A stretch of DNA of 11,487 bases from Clostridia bacterium (GTDB lineage: Bacteria > Bacillota > Clostridia > Saccharofermentanales > UBA5734): NCBI GenBank assembly GCA_009929975.1, contig RZZF01000027.1:1-11487 (forward strand), written 5' to 3'. The position numbers and the translations under genes were made by a program. Of the stretch, positions 1 through 7,413 are shown piece by piece (position 1 is the first letter of the stretch; the number at the start of each line of letters is the position of its first letter). The notes beneath the pieces are model-generated. The model ran no database searches and was not told where the DNA came from. It saw only the letters and a program-made list of their open reading frames with translations.

Positions 1-877
1 CACCGGCGACGACCATCACCGGGATCCACGGTGAACGGGTGACCTCCATGATGCGCTTGCCGGCATCATCGAAAGCCTTGCTGAAGAAAGCCTCTTCAGA
101 CAGATCATTATCGTAGTAATAGCGGTCAATATAATCCATCAGGATGTCAGCGGCTTCAGTATCGATGACTGAGCGGGCCTGTACTCCGGTCAGGTACCAG
201 GTATGGTATCGTCCCTGGTATTCCTGGAAAATGACCAGCAGATGGGCTTCGTCTTCAAACAACCGGTCATAGAGTTGCCCGGCAAAAGCCTCCGCCTGTG
301 CGTCGGTCGGGTCATAATGACCGTCAATCTGATCAGTCAGATACAAATAGGGCTGTACGCCGGTCGCCTGATAGAAATTCTTCATCCCGGCCAGCAGCTG
401 TGTGCTCTGGCCGATCCAGTCCAGTTCGTCGGTAAAATAATCCGTTTCAATGACACTGCCGACGGGAAGCGGTTCTCGCTTGACGGTCGACTTGGTCACA
501 GCCTGTTCAGGATTGCCGGGTCCCGCTGAAAATACAATGGTCAATATGATGACGATGACCAGTCCGATGATAAAGATCGTCAGGCAGCCGGCGCCTGAGC
601 ATCCGCCCATCATACCGCCGGGGCCTGCCATCCGCGGTCCGCTGACTGTGGTCTGCCGACGACTGGATCCAAAGATCGGCATCATCGGTATTCCCGGAGT
701 CGTACGACGCCCGGAACCGGTCGAAAATCCGCCAAAAGGACTGCCTGTGTTCCGGCTGCCGGAAAAGCCTCCGGTTGAACGGCCGATACCTCCGCTGCCG
801 CCGGACCGCCCGCCGAACCCGCGGCTGCCGCCTCCGCCGAAACTTCTGCCGCCGCCGCCGCCACCTCGCTTCGCCAT
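1..877 (-). CDS. Gly-rich membrane-anchored TPM-domain-like protein (partial)
   Basis: This minus-strand gene starts at ATG 877-875 and stays open for 292 codons to the left edge, so its C-terminus is missing. Residues 5-60 are a low-complexity tail rich in Gly, Ser and Arg, beginning with six glycines after MAKR. A Gly/Met segment (about 80-97) leads into one clear TM helix (about 98-117). Residues 140-280 form a soluble domain with hydrophobic strands such as HLLVIF (212-217) and a final helix ending in GKRIMEVT. A second TM seems to begin at about 284. This arrangement resembles Bacillota proteins carrying a TPM-type domain (after TLP18.3/Psb32/MOLO-1), which is usually extracytoplasmic; I infer this from pattern, not from a search. 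A weak Shine-Dalgarno (AAAGG, then AGG) lies upstream. Function is unknown. The ORF is certain, the domain name less so. Confidence 0.75.
   Translation of the reverse strand, partial: MAKRGGGGGGRSFGGGGSRGFGGRSGGSGGIGRSTGGFSGSRNTGSPFGGFSTGSGRRTTPGIPMMPIFGSSRRQTTVSGPRMAGPGGMMGGCSGAGCLTIFIIGLVIVIILTIVFSAGPGNPEQAVTKSTVKREPLPVGSVIETDYFTDELDWIGQSTQLLAGMKNFYQATGVQPYLYLTDQIDGHYDPTDAQAEAFAGQLYDRLFEDEAHLLVIFQEYQGRYHTWYLTGVQARSVIDTEAADILMDYIDRYYYDNDLSEEAFFSKAFDDAGKRIMEVTRSPWIPVMVVAG
849..863. repeat. (GCC)n trinucleotide repeat in glycine tract
   Basis: A short run of five GCC units on the plus strand encodes part of the six-glycine tract near the N-terminus of the minus-strand membrane protein. It sits within a longer GC-rich, triplet-biased region (about 780-870) that encodes further Gly-rich sequence. 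Changes in unit number would keep the frame. Confidence 0.6.
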
Positions 878-959
878 GGTCTGACCTAGCCTTTCACGTT
901 GACTGACACCGTGCGCCACGGCTGAGGGCCTGACGGGTGTCGATTAGAATCTGAGTATT

Positions 960-965
960 ATTATA
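960..965 (-). promoter_or_regulatory. Candidate -10 element for the TPM-like gene
   Basis: Read on the minus strand, this is a perfect TATAAT, about 83 bases upstream of the ATG at 877. No good -35 hexamer is present at 16-18 bases (CAGTTT at 17), so the promoter call rests on the -10 alone. If it is used, the leader would be about 75 nt. That leader contains a small perfect hairpin (CCGTG-CGC-CACGG on the plus strand, 909-921). Confidence 0.35.
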
Positions 966-1019
966 CAACAATTGGCAGCATAAAACTGTAACAATCATCA
1001 GAACGCAGACAGCCGCCGC

Positions 1020-2282
1020 TCAAACAGGCTCACGCCGCAGCCTGGTGTTAATCAGAAAGAGAATGAAAGCAAGAAAAATCAGCGCGCTGAACAGAAAATA
1101 GACACTGCGCACTCCTCTGGCCTGTGCCAGAAGACCCCCCAGGCTGTTGCCGAGAATTCCGGACAGGCCGAAACCGACGGATGTGGCGAGTGTAATGGCT
1201 GTTGCCCGCATTTCAGGCCGGGTGATCAGGCTGATATAGAAAAGGACCACGGGCAGGTAAAGACCATAGGCAATGGACTGAAGCACCTGGACACCGATCA
1301 CCCAGCCGAGGGACGGTGCGATGACGGTTGCCAGAAGGCGCAGCGCAGCGAAGAGAAACGACAGGATCAACAGCCGTTCTACCTTGAACTTGCGGATGAA
1401 CCAGGCAGAAGCCAGCATCACCGGTGCCTCACTGCCCGCCTGAATGAATAAGGCCGCTCCGACATGGGCTGATGTTCCACCCATTGACTCGATCAGCATC
1501 GGGCGAAACGTATGCACGGTTACCGTACTGAGACCGTGCAGGCACATGCAGATCAGAAGAATCACATAGGTGCGGTCATGCAGCAGCAGCCAGATGGTCT
1601 GGAAATAAGAGTGGCCATCCTGTTTTCTGCCGACCGTCGGCACATTGGCGAGAAAAAAGCCGGCACCAACGGCAACGATCAGAAAAAGCGCGTGAACCCA
1701 GAACATCATCTGGATACCGCGTGCCGCGTAGAAACGGCCCAGCAGCAGCGCGGCCAGCGCGAACGCCATGGACGCGATGCCGCGGGTCAATCCGTAATTA
1801 AGACCGGGATGCGTCAGGCGTATCTTCATCCCCCAGCTGTCTACGACATTGATCATGCTGCGTTCACTGATCCCGAGAAGTACGATTGACACCAGCGCCA
1901 GCGGCAGGATCTGAACGGTGAAGATCAGGGAAAATCCGAGCGGGATGCTGATCAGGAGCATGAAAAGTACAATCTGCTTGATCGGAATCACATAGTCTGC
2001 CATGTAACCGAGGATGGACGGCGTGATGACGGACACCGTTGAGACCAGCGTCATCACCAGCCCGATTCTCGCTTCGGTATACCCCATCGCCGAAAGATAA
2101 ACCACAAGAAACGAGAAATACGCGCAATTGGCGCTGAGAAAGAAACTTTGCAGAATTCCGAACGATCGATTCAGTTTGCGGTCACTCAAATCAGCGTCCT
2201 CCCGTTCACCCATCTTTCCTATCGGCCGGTCACCAGCCACAAGAGCCAGCATATCATATTTGCCATCAGCTGGAATTATCAC
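1020..2282 (-). CDS. MFS transporter, MFS_1-like / PPP-type
   Basis: A 420-residue, very hydrophobic protein consistent with a 12-TM major facilitator. It has two six-helix halves separated by a more polar central stretch (about residue 210-225, near NVPTVGRKQDG). The opening helix with aromatic and small residues, then YLSAMGYTEARIG and GYMADY at the loop between TM2 and TM3, resembles the MFS_1-like group that includes phenylpropionate and nucleoside permeases (HcaT/NupG-like). Substrate cannot be told. The longest frame starts at GTG 2282, without a clear ribosome site. In-frame ATGs at 2252 and 2213 are alternatives, and the 2213 one has AGGA three bases upstream (close spacing). The first 30-odd residues are hydrophilic and not needed for the fold, so the start is uncertain. 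It lies head-to-head with the diguanylate cyclase gene and upstream, on the same strand, of the TPM-like gene. No terminator is seen between them. Confidence 0.85.
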   Translation of the reverse strand: MIIPADGKYDMLALVAGDRPIGKMGEREDADLSDRKLNRSFGILQSFFLSANCAYFSFLVVYLSAMGYTEARIGLVMTLVSTVSVITPSILGYMADYVIPIKQIVLFMLLISIPLGFSLIFTVQILPLALVSIVLLGISERSMINVVDSWGMKIRLTHPGLNYGLTRGIASMAFALAALLLGRFYAARGIQMMFWVHALFLIVAVGAGFFLANVPTVGRKQDGHSYFQTIWLLLHDRTYVILLICMCLHGLSTVTVHTFRPMLIESMGGTSAHVGAALFIQAGSEAPVMLASAWFIRKFKVERLLILSFLFAALRLLATVIAPSLGWVIGVQVLQSIAYGLYLPVVLFYISLITRPEMRATAITLATSVGFGLSGILGNSLGGLLAQARGVRSVYFLFSALIFLAFILFLINTRLRREPV

Positions 2283-2383
2283 AGAAAATGAATTCGCATG
2301 ACAGTGCCAGGCCTTGGTGGTAAGATTAAACGTGATTCATTGAGAATCGAGTCAACGGCAGTTATTCACCATTCAGCCCTTAC

Positions 2384-2389
2384 AGGAGA
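2384..2389 (+). promoter_or_regulatory. Shine-Dalgarno deciding the GTG start at 2395
   Basis: AGGAGA lies five bases before a GTG at 2395 and supports this non-ATG start for the diguanylate cyclase gene. There is no competing in-frame ATG nearby, and the reading frame continues directly into the cytoplasmic N-tail and first TM helix. Confidence 0.7.
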
Positions 2390-2394
2390 CTTTC

Positions 2395-4140
2395 GTGGCC
2401 AATCATTCGAGACCAACCGTGATATCAGCATCTGAAACAGACAGCGCGTCAGATCGCCGCCGCTTTTCTTCTCCCCTGCTTCTGTTGTCAATGATTCTGA
2501 TCCTCTATCTCGTTCTGGCAGCAGCCCTTCCCGGGAAGACGATGCATCTCAATCAGGGTCGGTATGAAACGCTGGACGGCCTGTGGACCATCACACTGCC
2601 TGACGGACAGGTGGCGAATACCCATCTGCCGGCGACATTCTCCCTGGAAAGAAACGCGCTGATCAAGGCGGATTATGTCTTTGACCGGGACTATAACGAC
2701 GGGTCGGTCCTGCAGATCCGTGCTTCGATGCAGCAGGTCAGGGTCCTGCTGGACCAGACGCTGGTCTTTTCCTCAGATCAGTCTGCCGAAACACGGTTCA
2801 CGCTGCCCCAGGCCAGTGTCTGGCATCTGGTTCCGCTGCCTTCCCGATTGGCAGGCCACACCTTGACACTGGAAGTCAGTTCGCCGGTCGATGTGATGTC
2901 CGGGGTTGTCAATCCGGTCGTGATCGGCAGTGCCAATACCCTGATCTGGCAGTTGTTCATCAGACAGTGGCCAACACTGCTGATGGTCCTGATGCTTGTG
3001 ATCGCAGCACTGACCAGCCTTGCGCTCCAGCTTGCCAATCGACTGAATGACGGCCGTCTGCTCTATCTCGGGCTGTTCGCGCTGTCAGTCGCCATCTGGT
3101 TTTTCTCTGAAGCCAGATTGATGCAGCTGATCACAGGCAGCCAGCTGCTCATCGGCAGCATCAGTTATATGATGATCGCTTTCATCCCGGCCTTTTTTCT
3201 GCTCTATCTGCGCGATGCCGTTCTCAGTCATTTCCACCGCCTCCTGACTCTGATCGCCATCGGTTATCTCCTGTGGTGGCCGGTCACTCTTGGCATTCAG
3301 CTGGTTGGTCTGGCCCATTTGATCGACATGGCGGTCTATGTGAATATCGCGACCATCATCACTGTCATCATGATTCTTGTGCTGCTTTTCATCAGTACCA
3401 TTCGCGAGCACAGCCGGGCCGCCCGGATCATGTTGTTCGCGTTTATCGGTCTCGGCATCGCCGCGATCAGCGAAGTCATCGCATTTCTCCGATCCAACTT
3501 CGACGCGACCTCGCATTACAGCCGTTTCGGAATTATCTTTTTCTTTGTCCTGATCCTGGTTGATGCTGTCCGCAGTGTCCAGCATCTGGTCCAGGCTGAC
3601 AAGAAAGCACGAATGCTCAGTCAGCTGGCCTATCTCGACGCCATGTCCGGCATCGGCAACCGCCTGGCTTTTGACCGTGACATTGAACAGATGGCTGACC
3701 GGCCGGATGCCGGTTCATTCCGCCTGATCACCATGGATATCAATGACCTGAAAGCCATCAATGACCACTTCGGACATCAGGCCGGTGATGAGGCGATCCG
3801 CTTGTTCTGCCAGTGTCTGAAAGAGGTTTTTACCGAACCTGACCAGTGCTATCGAACGGGCGGCGATGAATTCTCCGTCATTTGCCCGCAAACGGACCAG
3901 ACCCTATATGAAGAAAAGATCCACCGTCTGCAGATATGTCTATCGACCCGCGATGAGCAGCCTTTCCGGCTGATCTCGGCGATCGGCAGCGGTCTCTACC
4001 AACGGGAAAACAAGGAGACGCTGCATGACTTCCTGAACCGGGTCGACCAGTCGATGTATCAGCATAAGCAGAAGCTTAAACAGCACGATGAGCGAACGGC
4101 CGGCAACCGGCCGCTCGACAATGAAAGGAGATCGATATGA
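2395..4140 (+). CDS. Membrane diguanylate cyclase: outer sensor, 7TM, GGDEF
   Basis: A 581-residue predicted diguanylate cyclase making c-di-GMP from two GTP. Order: cytoplasmic tail; TM anchor at about 26-46; an outer, beta-rich domain (about 50-185) beginning ETLDGLWTI; seven TM helices between about 192 and 393; a short linker; and a GGDEF domain (about 410-560). The plan resembles the 7TMR-DISM receptor class. Catalytic features are intact: DAMSGIGNR (415-423, the usual D-LTGL-NR position), metal-binding D448 in MDIND, NDHFGH (456-461), and the signature GGDEF (489-493). The inhibitory I-site, RxxD five residues before GGDEF, is TEPD here, so the Arg is missing and classical product inhibition is not expected. 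It starts at GTG with SD AGGAGA. Its stop overlaps the peptidase ATG (ATGA), which suggests translational coupling. The ligand is unknown. Class is certain; activity is inferred. Confidence 0.93.
   Translation: MANHSRPTVISASETDSASDRRRFSSPLLLLSMILILYLVLAAALPGKTMHLNQGRYETLDGLWTITLPDGQVANTHLPATFSLERNALIKADYVFDRDYNDGSVLQIRASMQQVRVLLDQTLVFSSDQSAETRFTLPQASVWHLVPLPSRLAGHTLTLEVSSPVDVMSGVVNPVVIGSANTLIWQLFIRQWPTLLMVLMLVIAALTSLALQLANRLNDGRLLYLGLFALSVAIWFFSEARLMQLITGSQLLIGSISYMMIAFIPAFFLLYLRDAVLSHFHRLLTLIAIGYLLWWPVTLGIQLVGLAHLIDMAVYVNIATIITVIMILVLLFISTIREHSRAARIMLFAFIGLGIAAISEVIAFLRSNFDATSHYSRFGIIFFFVLILVDAVRSVQHLVQADKKARMLSQLAYLDAMSGIGNRLAFDRDIEQMADRPDAGSFRLITMDINDLKAINDHFGHQAGDEAIRLFCQCLKEVFTEPDQCYRTGGDEFSVICPQTDQTLYEEKIHRLQICLSTRDEQPFRLISAIGSGLYQRENKETLHDFLNRVDQSMYQHKQKLKQHDERTAGNRPLDNERRSI
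4098..4112 (+). other. GC-rich hairpin just before the coupled peptidase start
   Basis: A perfect 6-bp stem GGCCGG / CCGGCC with a CAA loop lies in the last codons of the diguanylate cyclase gene, 11 bases before the peptidase Shine-Dalgarno. An outer GAGC/GCTC pairing (4090-4093 with 4113-4116) could extend it across a 4-base bulge. No T-run follows, so it is not a terminator. It may affect re-initiation at the overlapping start. Confidence 0.45.
4124..4130 (+). promoter_or_regulatory. Shine-Dalgarno of the M3 peptidase inside the upstream gene
   Basis: AAAGGAG lies six bases before ATG 4137, inside the 3' end of the diguanylate cyclase reading frame. It fixes the peptidase start and the ATGA overlap. 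Confidence 0.8.
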
Positions 4141-5831
4141 AATCATTCCACGAACTTGAGTATGTGCGACCTGATCTGAAGGCGTTTATCCGGACCAGCG
4201 AAGCGCAGCTCGAGCAATTTGAACAGGCCGGCGATTATGAGCAGGCCAGGCAGGCCCTTCTGGCCATGCAGAAAGCGGAATCATCTCTGGGAACGATGCT
4301 GACCATCGCCATGGTCCGCAACACCATTGATACACGGGACTCCTTTTATGAAGGAGAGGCGGAATTCCTCAACGAGCAGCTTCCGACGCTGATTCCTGTG
4401 CAGATCCGCCTGTACCAGGCACTCCTGAAAAGCCCTTTCCGCCAGGATCTGGAGCAGGAATACGGCCGCCAGCTGATGACCAACGCGGAAACCGCATTGA
4501 AGACCCAGGATCCGGCGATCATGCAGGATAAGGCTGAGGAGGCTAAACTCAGTCACGCCTATCAGAAGCTGACAGCCAGCTGCCAGACCGAGTTTGACGG
4601 ACAGACGGTCAATTTCTACGGCCTGCTCAAGCACATGGAAGATACGGATCGTCAGCACAGACAGGCAGCCTGTCAGGCCTGGGCCGCTTTATACGAGGAT
4701 AACGCGCCTGAACTGGATCGCCTCTTTGACCAGTTGACCGCCGTGCGGGTACGCATGGCCACAACGCTCGGTTATGACAGCTACACCGATCTGGCATACC
4801 TGGACCGCCAGCGCACAGACTACACCAGTGAAGACGCCGCAACTTTTCGCCGCCAGATTCTCGATGTCGTGGTTCCTTTCTGCACTGAACTTCGCCAGCG
4901 CCAGGCCCGGCGGCTGGGTGTGGACCGTGTCAAATACTATGATGAGGCACTCCTCTTTCCGGAAGGCAACCCACAGCCGGCAGCCGATAAAGACCAGATG
5001 ATCCGCCATGCCCAGACCATGTATCGCGAAATGAGCCCGGAGAGCGCTGATTTTTTCAATTTCATGGTTGATCACCAGTTATTCGATCTGGACACAAAGC
5101 CCGGTAAACGGATGGGCGGCTATTGCACCAGTCTTTCTGACTGGAAAGCGCCATTCATCTTCTCCAATTTTAATGGAACATCCGCGGATGTTGATGTTCT
5201 GACCCATGAGGCAGGCCATTCCTTTGCCTATTATCTGGCATCACGGGAACAGCCGCTGAATGAATATGAGTTTTCCACCAGCGAGATCAATGAAATCCAT
5301 TCCATGACGATGGAGCATTTCGCCTATCCGTGGATGGACCGTTTCTTCGGTGAACAGGCTGACCGCTACCGTTATCTGCATCTGTCCCAGGCTCTGCTGT
5401 ACCTGCCATACATGGTCTGTGTCGATGAGTTCCAGCATGAAGTCTATGCGCACCCGGAAATGGGCGCGCAGGGTCGCCGCGAGATCTGGCGTCAGTTGGA
5501 AAAGCGTTATATGCCCTGGCGCGATTATGATGGAATCGACTTCCTGGAACAGGGTGGATTCTGGATGCAGAAACAGCATATTTTCTCATCACCGTTCTAC
5601 TATATTGAGTACGCGCTGGCTCAAATGGGGGCCTTTGAGTTTTATGGCCGCATGAAGATCGACCAGGCTCAGGCCTGGCAGGATTACCTTACCCTCTGCC
5701 GTGCCGGCGGCAGCCGGTCCTATGTTGAGCTGCTGAAAGTCGCCGGATTGGCTAATCCGTTTGAGAACGGCAGTGTCGCGAAAGCGGTCCAGCATGTCAT
5801 CGATGAACTGCGCCAGCATCCGCTGCACTGA
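4137..5831 (+). CDS. M3 family (M3B) oligoendopeptidase
   Basis: A 564-residue zinc metallopeptidase of family M3, of the PepF-like M3B type by length and sequence flavour. The zinc motif HExxH is present as HEAGH (357-361). The third ligand is E386, exactly 25 residues after H361 in the segment EINEIHSMTME, as in thimet-type peptidases. No signal peptide is seen, so it should act in the cytoplasm on short peptides. The N-terminal half is helical and charged (an EQFEQAGDYEQARQAL region), typical of the lid over the deep M3 cleft. It begins with its own AAAGGAG site and overlaps the diguanylate cyclase stop by ATGA, so the two are probably made together. The 49-base gap to the next ATG holds no obvious terminator. 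Family and catalytic residues are clear; the natural substrate is not known. Confidence 0.93.
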   Translation: MKSFHELEYVRPDLKAFIRTSEAQLEQFEQAGDYEQARQALLAMQKAESSLGTMLTIAMVRNTIDTRDSFYEGEAEFLNEQLPTLIPVQIRLYQALLKSPFRQDLEQEYGRQLMTNAETALKTQDPAIMQDKAEEAKLSHAYQKLTASCQTEFDGQTVNFYGLLKHMEDTDRQHRQAACQAWAALYEDNAPELDRLFDQLTAVRVRMATTLGYDSYTDLAYLDRQRTDYTSEDAATFRRQILDVVVPFCTELRQRQARRLGVDRVKYYDEALLFPEGNPQPAADKDQMIRHAQTMYREMSPESADFFNFMVDHQLFDLDTKPGKRMGGYCTSLSDWKAPFIFSNFNGTSADVDVLTHEAGHSFAYYLASREQPLNEYEFSTSEINEIHSMTMEHFAYPWMDRFFGEQADRYRYLHLSQALLYLPYMVCVDEFQHEVYAHPEMGAQGRREIWRQLEKRYMPWRDYDGIDFLEQGGFWMQKQHIFSSPFYYIEYALAQMGAFEFYGRMKIDQAQAWQDYLTLCRAGGSRSYVELLKVAGLANPFENGSVAKAVQHVIDELRQHPLH

Positions 5832-5880
5832 CTGCCGGTGAGGATTGTTCAACGCATACGGGAGTGCTAACATAGGTAAA

Positions 5881-7332
5881 ATGAACAAGGAAAAAAAGAG
5901 AGAAAATCAGGCACATCGTTCTGAAACGCCCCCGCCGCGGTCATGGCGGGGGCGTTTCAGCGGCATGGCCGAACGCTTCAGTCAGAATACTGAGCGGCAA
6001 AGAGTGATCCAGATCGCCTGGCCGGTTCTGGTTGAGCTGCTGCTGAGTTCACTGTTCAGCATGATCGACATGATGATGCTCGGCAATATCCCAATCAAAG
6101 AGCTGGCCAACCAGTCAGTTGCCGCGGTCGGCATTGTCAATCAGCCGCTTTTCATCGGCATCTCCCTGGTCCAGTCTCTGAATGTCGGTGGAACGGCAAT
6201 CATCGCCCGCTATATGGGTTCAGGCCAGCGCAGCCGGATTGAATCTGTTCTCAAGCATGTTCTGCTGCTCAGTTTTGTCGGTCTGGCGATCCCCTTCTTC
6301 GTCCTGTTCATGTTTCTGGCGCCGAACATCATGCAGCTGCTCGGAGCTGAACCCGGTGTGATCCGTGTCGGGGCTCCGTATTTCCGGATCATTCTGATCG
6401 GTTTTCTCTTCCAGTCAGTCAATTTTTCCCTGACCGCCGCCCTGCGCGGTGTCGGTGAAACACGGGCACCGATGAAATTCAACCTGATCGCCAACTTCTT
6501 CAATGTCATCGGCAACGCGGTTCTGATCTACGGCTTGTTCGGCGCACCGAAACTGGGAATTATCGGAGCCGGCATTTCAACGGTCTTATCCAATATACTG
6601 GCGATGACCCTGATGCTGCGGCAGCTGACCAGCGGCCGCAGCCAGATCTATCTCAGTTTCAAGACCCGCTTCAAGTTCAGTCGGGATACCTTGTATAATC
6701 TGATCAAAATCGGTGTTCCGGCCAGCGGTGAGCAGATGATCATGCGTGTCGGCATCCTTCTCTTTGTACGTATCGTGGCCGGACTGGGAACGGCTGTATT
6801 CGCGGCTCATCAGATCGCGCTGAGCATCCTCGGCCTCTCCTTCAATCCGGGACAGGCCTTCGGCATCGCGTCTTCGTCACTGGTCGGTTACGCGCTCGGC
6901 CGGAAAGACCCGGAACTGGCCAGCCGCTATTCGCGGGAAGCGCGCAGAATCGGCAGTCTGATTTCCAGTCTGATGGCCGTTATCTTTTTCTTCTTCGCGC
7001 CTCAGCTGGTCGCACTGTACAACCGGGATCCTGTCGTCATCGCGAATGCCGCCCTGGCGCTTCGTTTGATCGCTGTCATCCAGCCGTTCCAATCCTCGCA
7101 GCTGATTCTGACCGGTGCGCTGCGCGGCGCAGGCGACACGCTCTGGACCATGATCTCAACGTTTTTCGGTGTTCTGGTCGTACGCGTCACACTCGGATTC
7201 ATTTTTGTCAATCTGCTGCAATGGGGCATTGCCGGTGCCTGGATGGCAGTTCTGATCGACCAATTGATGCGCTGGGTGATTATTTATCTGAGATTTCGCA
7301 GCGGCCGCTGGCGGTCAATCACGATCCGCTGA
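5881..7332 (+). CDS. MATE family efflux transporter
   Basis: A 12-TM multidrug and toxin extrusion (MATE) exporter made of two homologous six-helix halves, expected to pump organic cations or metabolites out with Na+ or H+. The first half begins RVIQIAWPVLVELLLSSLFSM followed by IDMMMLG, a typical MATE opening. A second-half element is seen at IGVPASGEQMIM, and ALRGVGETRAP and ALRGAGDTLW are the paired motifs of the two halves. I chose ATG 5881 (483 residues) over the longer TTG at 5845, because AGG lies four bases before the ATG and TTG has no spaced site. A further in-frame ATG at 5965 (residue 29) would give a compact start right before the conserved part. The stretch between the two ATGs holds a perfect 16-bp inverted repeat. 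It follows the M3 peptidase by 49 bases and may share its transcript. Substrate unknown. Confidence 0.9.
   Translation: MNKEKKRENQAHRSETPPPRSWRGRFSGMAERFSQNTERQRVIQIAWPVLVELLLSSLFSMIDMMMLGNIPIKELANQSVAAVGIVNQPLFIGISLVQSLNVGGTAIIARYMGSGQRSRIESVLKHVLLLSFVGLAIPFFVLFMFLAPNIMQLLGAEPGVIRVGAPYFRIILIGFLFQSVNFSLTAALRGVGETRAPMKFNLIANFFNVIGNAVLIYGLFGAPKLGIIGAGISTVLSNILAMTLMLRQLTSGRSQIYLSFKTRFKFSRDTLYNLIKIGVPASGEQMIMRVGILLFVRIVAGLGTAVFAAHQIALSILGLSFNPGQAFGIASSSLVGYALGRKDPELASRYSREARRIGSLISSLMAVIFFFFAPQLVALYNRDPVVIANAALALRLIAVIQPFQSSQLILTGALRGAGDTLWTMISTFFGVLVVRVTLGFIFVNLLQWGIAGAWMAVLIDQLMRWVIIYLRFRSGRWRSITIR
5921..5960 (+). repeat. Perfect 16-bp inverted repeat (hairpin) at the MATE 5' end
   Basis: Arm 5921-5936 (CTGAAACGCCCCCGCC) is exactly complementary to 5945-5960, with an 8-base loop GCGGTCAT. 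It would form a very stable, GC-rich RNA stem. The stem ends in TTT then CAG, so there is no proper U-run after it. It lies in frame, encoding residues 14-27 if ATG 5881 is used, but would be in the leader if ATG 5965 is used. Confidence 0.85.
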
Positions 7333-7393
7333 TCTGGCAAAATCGATTGTTTCCTCCGCGGAATCACATATAATTGGACCATTGACAGATCAG
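7329..7393. repeat. 8-bp inverted repeat bracketing the antiporter promoter
   Basis: CTGATCTG (7329-7336, overlapping the MATE stop) and CAGATCAG (7386-7393) are exact inverted copies 49 bases apart, centred on the promoter at 7347-7374. They could be paired protein-binding half-sites or chance. Confidence 0.35.
7347..7374 (+). promoter_or_regulatory. Candidate sigma-A promoter of the antiporter gene
   Basis: TTGTTT (7347-7352) and a perfect TATAAT (7369-7374) are separated by 16 bases in the 81-base gap after the MATE gene, about 40 bases before ATG 7414. The spacer contains an 8-bp palindrome TCCGCGGA (7355-7362). The -35 matches only TTG, but the -10 is consensus. Confidence 0.5.
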
Positions 7394-7413
7394 ACAGCAG
7401 GAGCAGCTTTATC

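Noticed and set aside
450..884. Proline-rich 144-codon plus-strand reading frame
   Set aside because: It is the antisense shadow of the Gly-rich minus-strand gene. The minus frame gives a sensible TM protein that runs off the window edge; the plus frame gives only Pro/Arg low complexity with no ribosome site.
3085..3585. 166-codon minus-strand reading frame
   Set aside because: It lies opposite the TM region of the diguanylate cyclase and has a highly charged, Asp/Gln-rich composition typical of antisense to hydrophobic codons.
5845..5880. TTG start extending the MATE protein by 12 residues
   Set aside because: The GGTGAGGA run directly abuts the TTG with no spacing, and the added residues have no MATE character. 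ATG 5881 or 5965 is more likely.
5921..5965. Intrinsic terminator for the peptidase gene
   Set aside because: The stem is strong, but only TTT within the stem and then CAGCGG follow, so the U-run needed for an intrinsic terminator is missing. I kept it as an inverted repeat.
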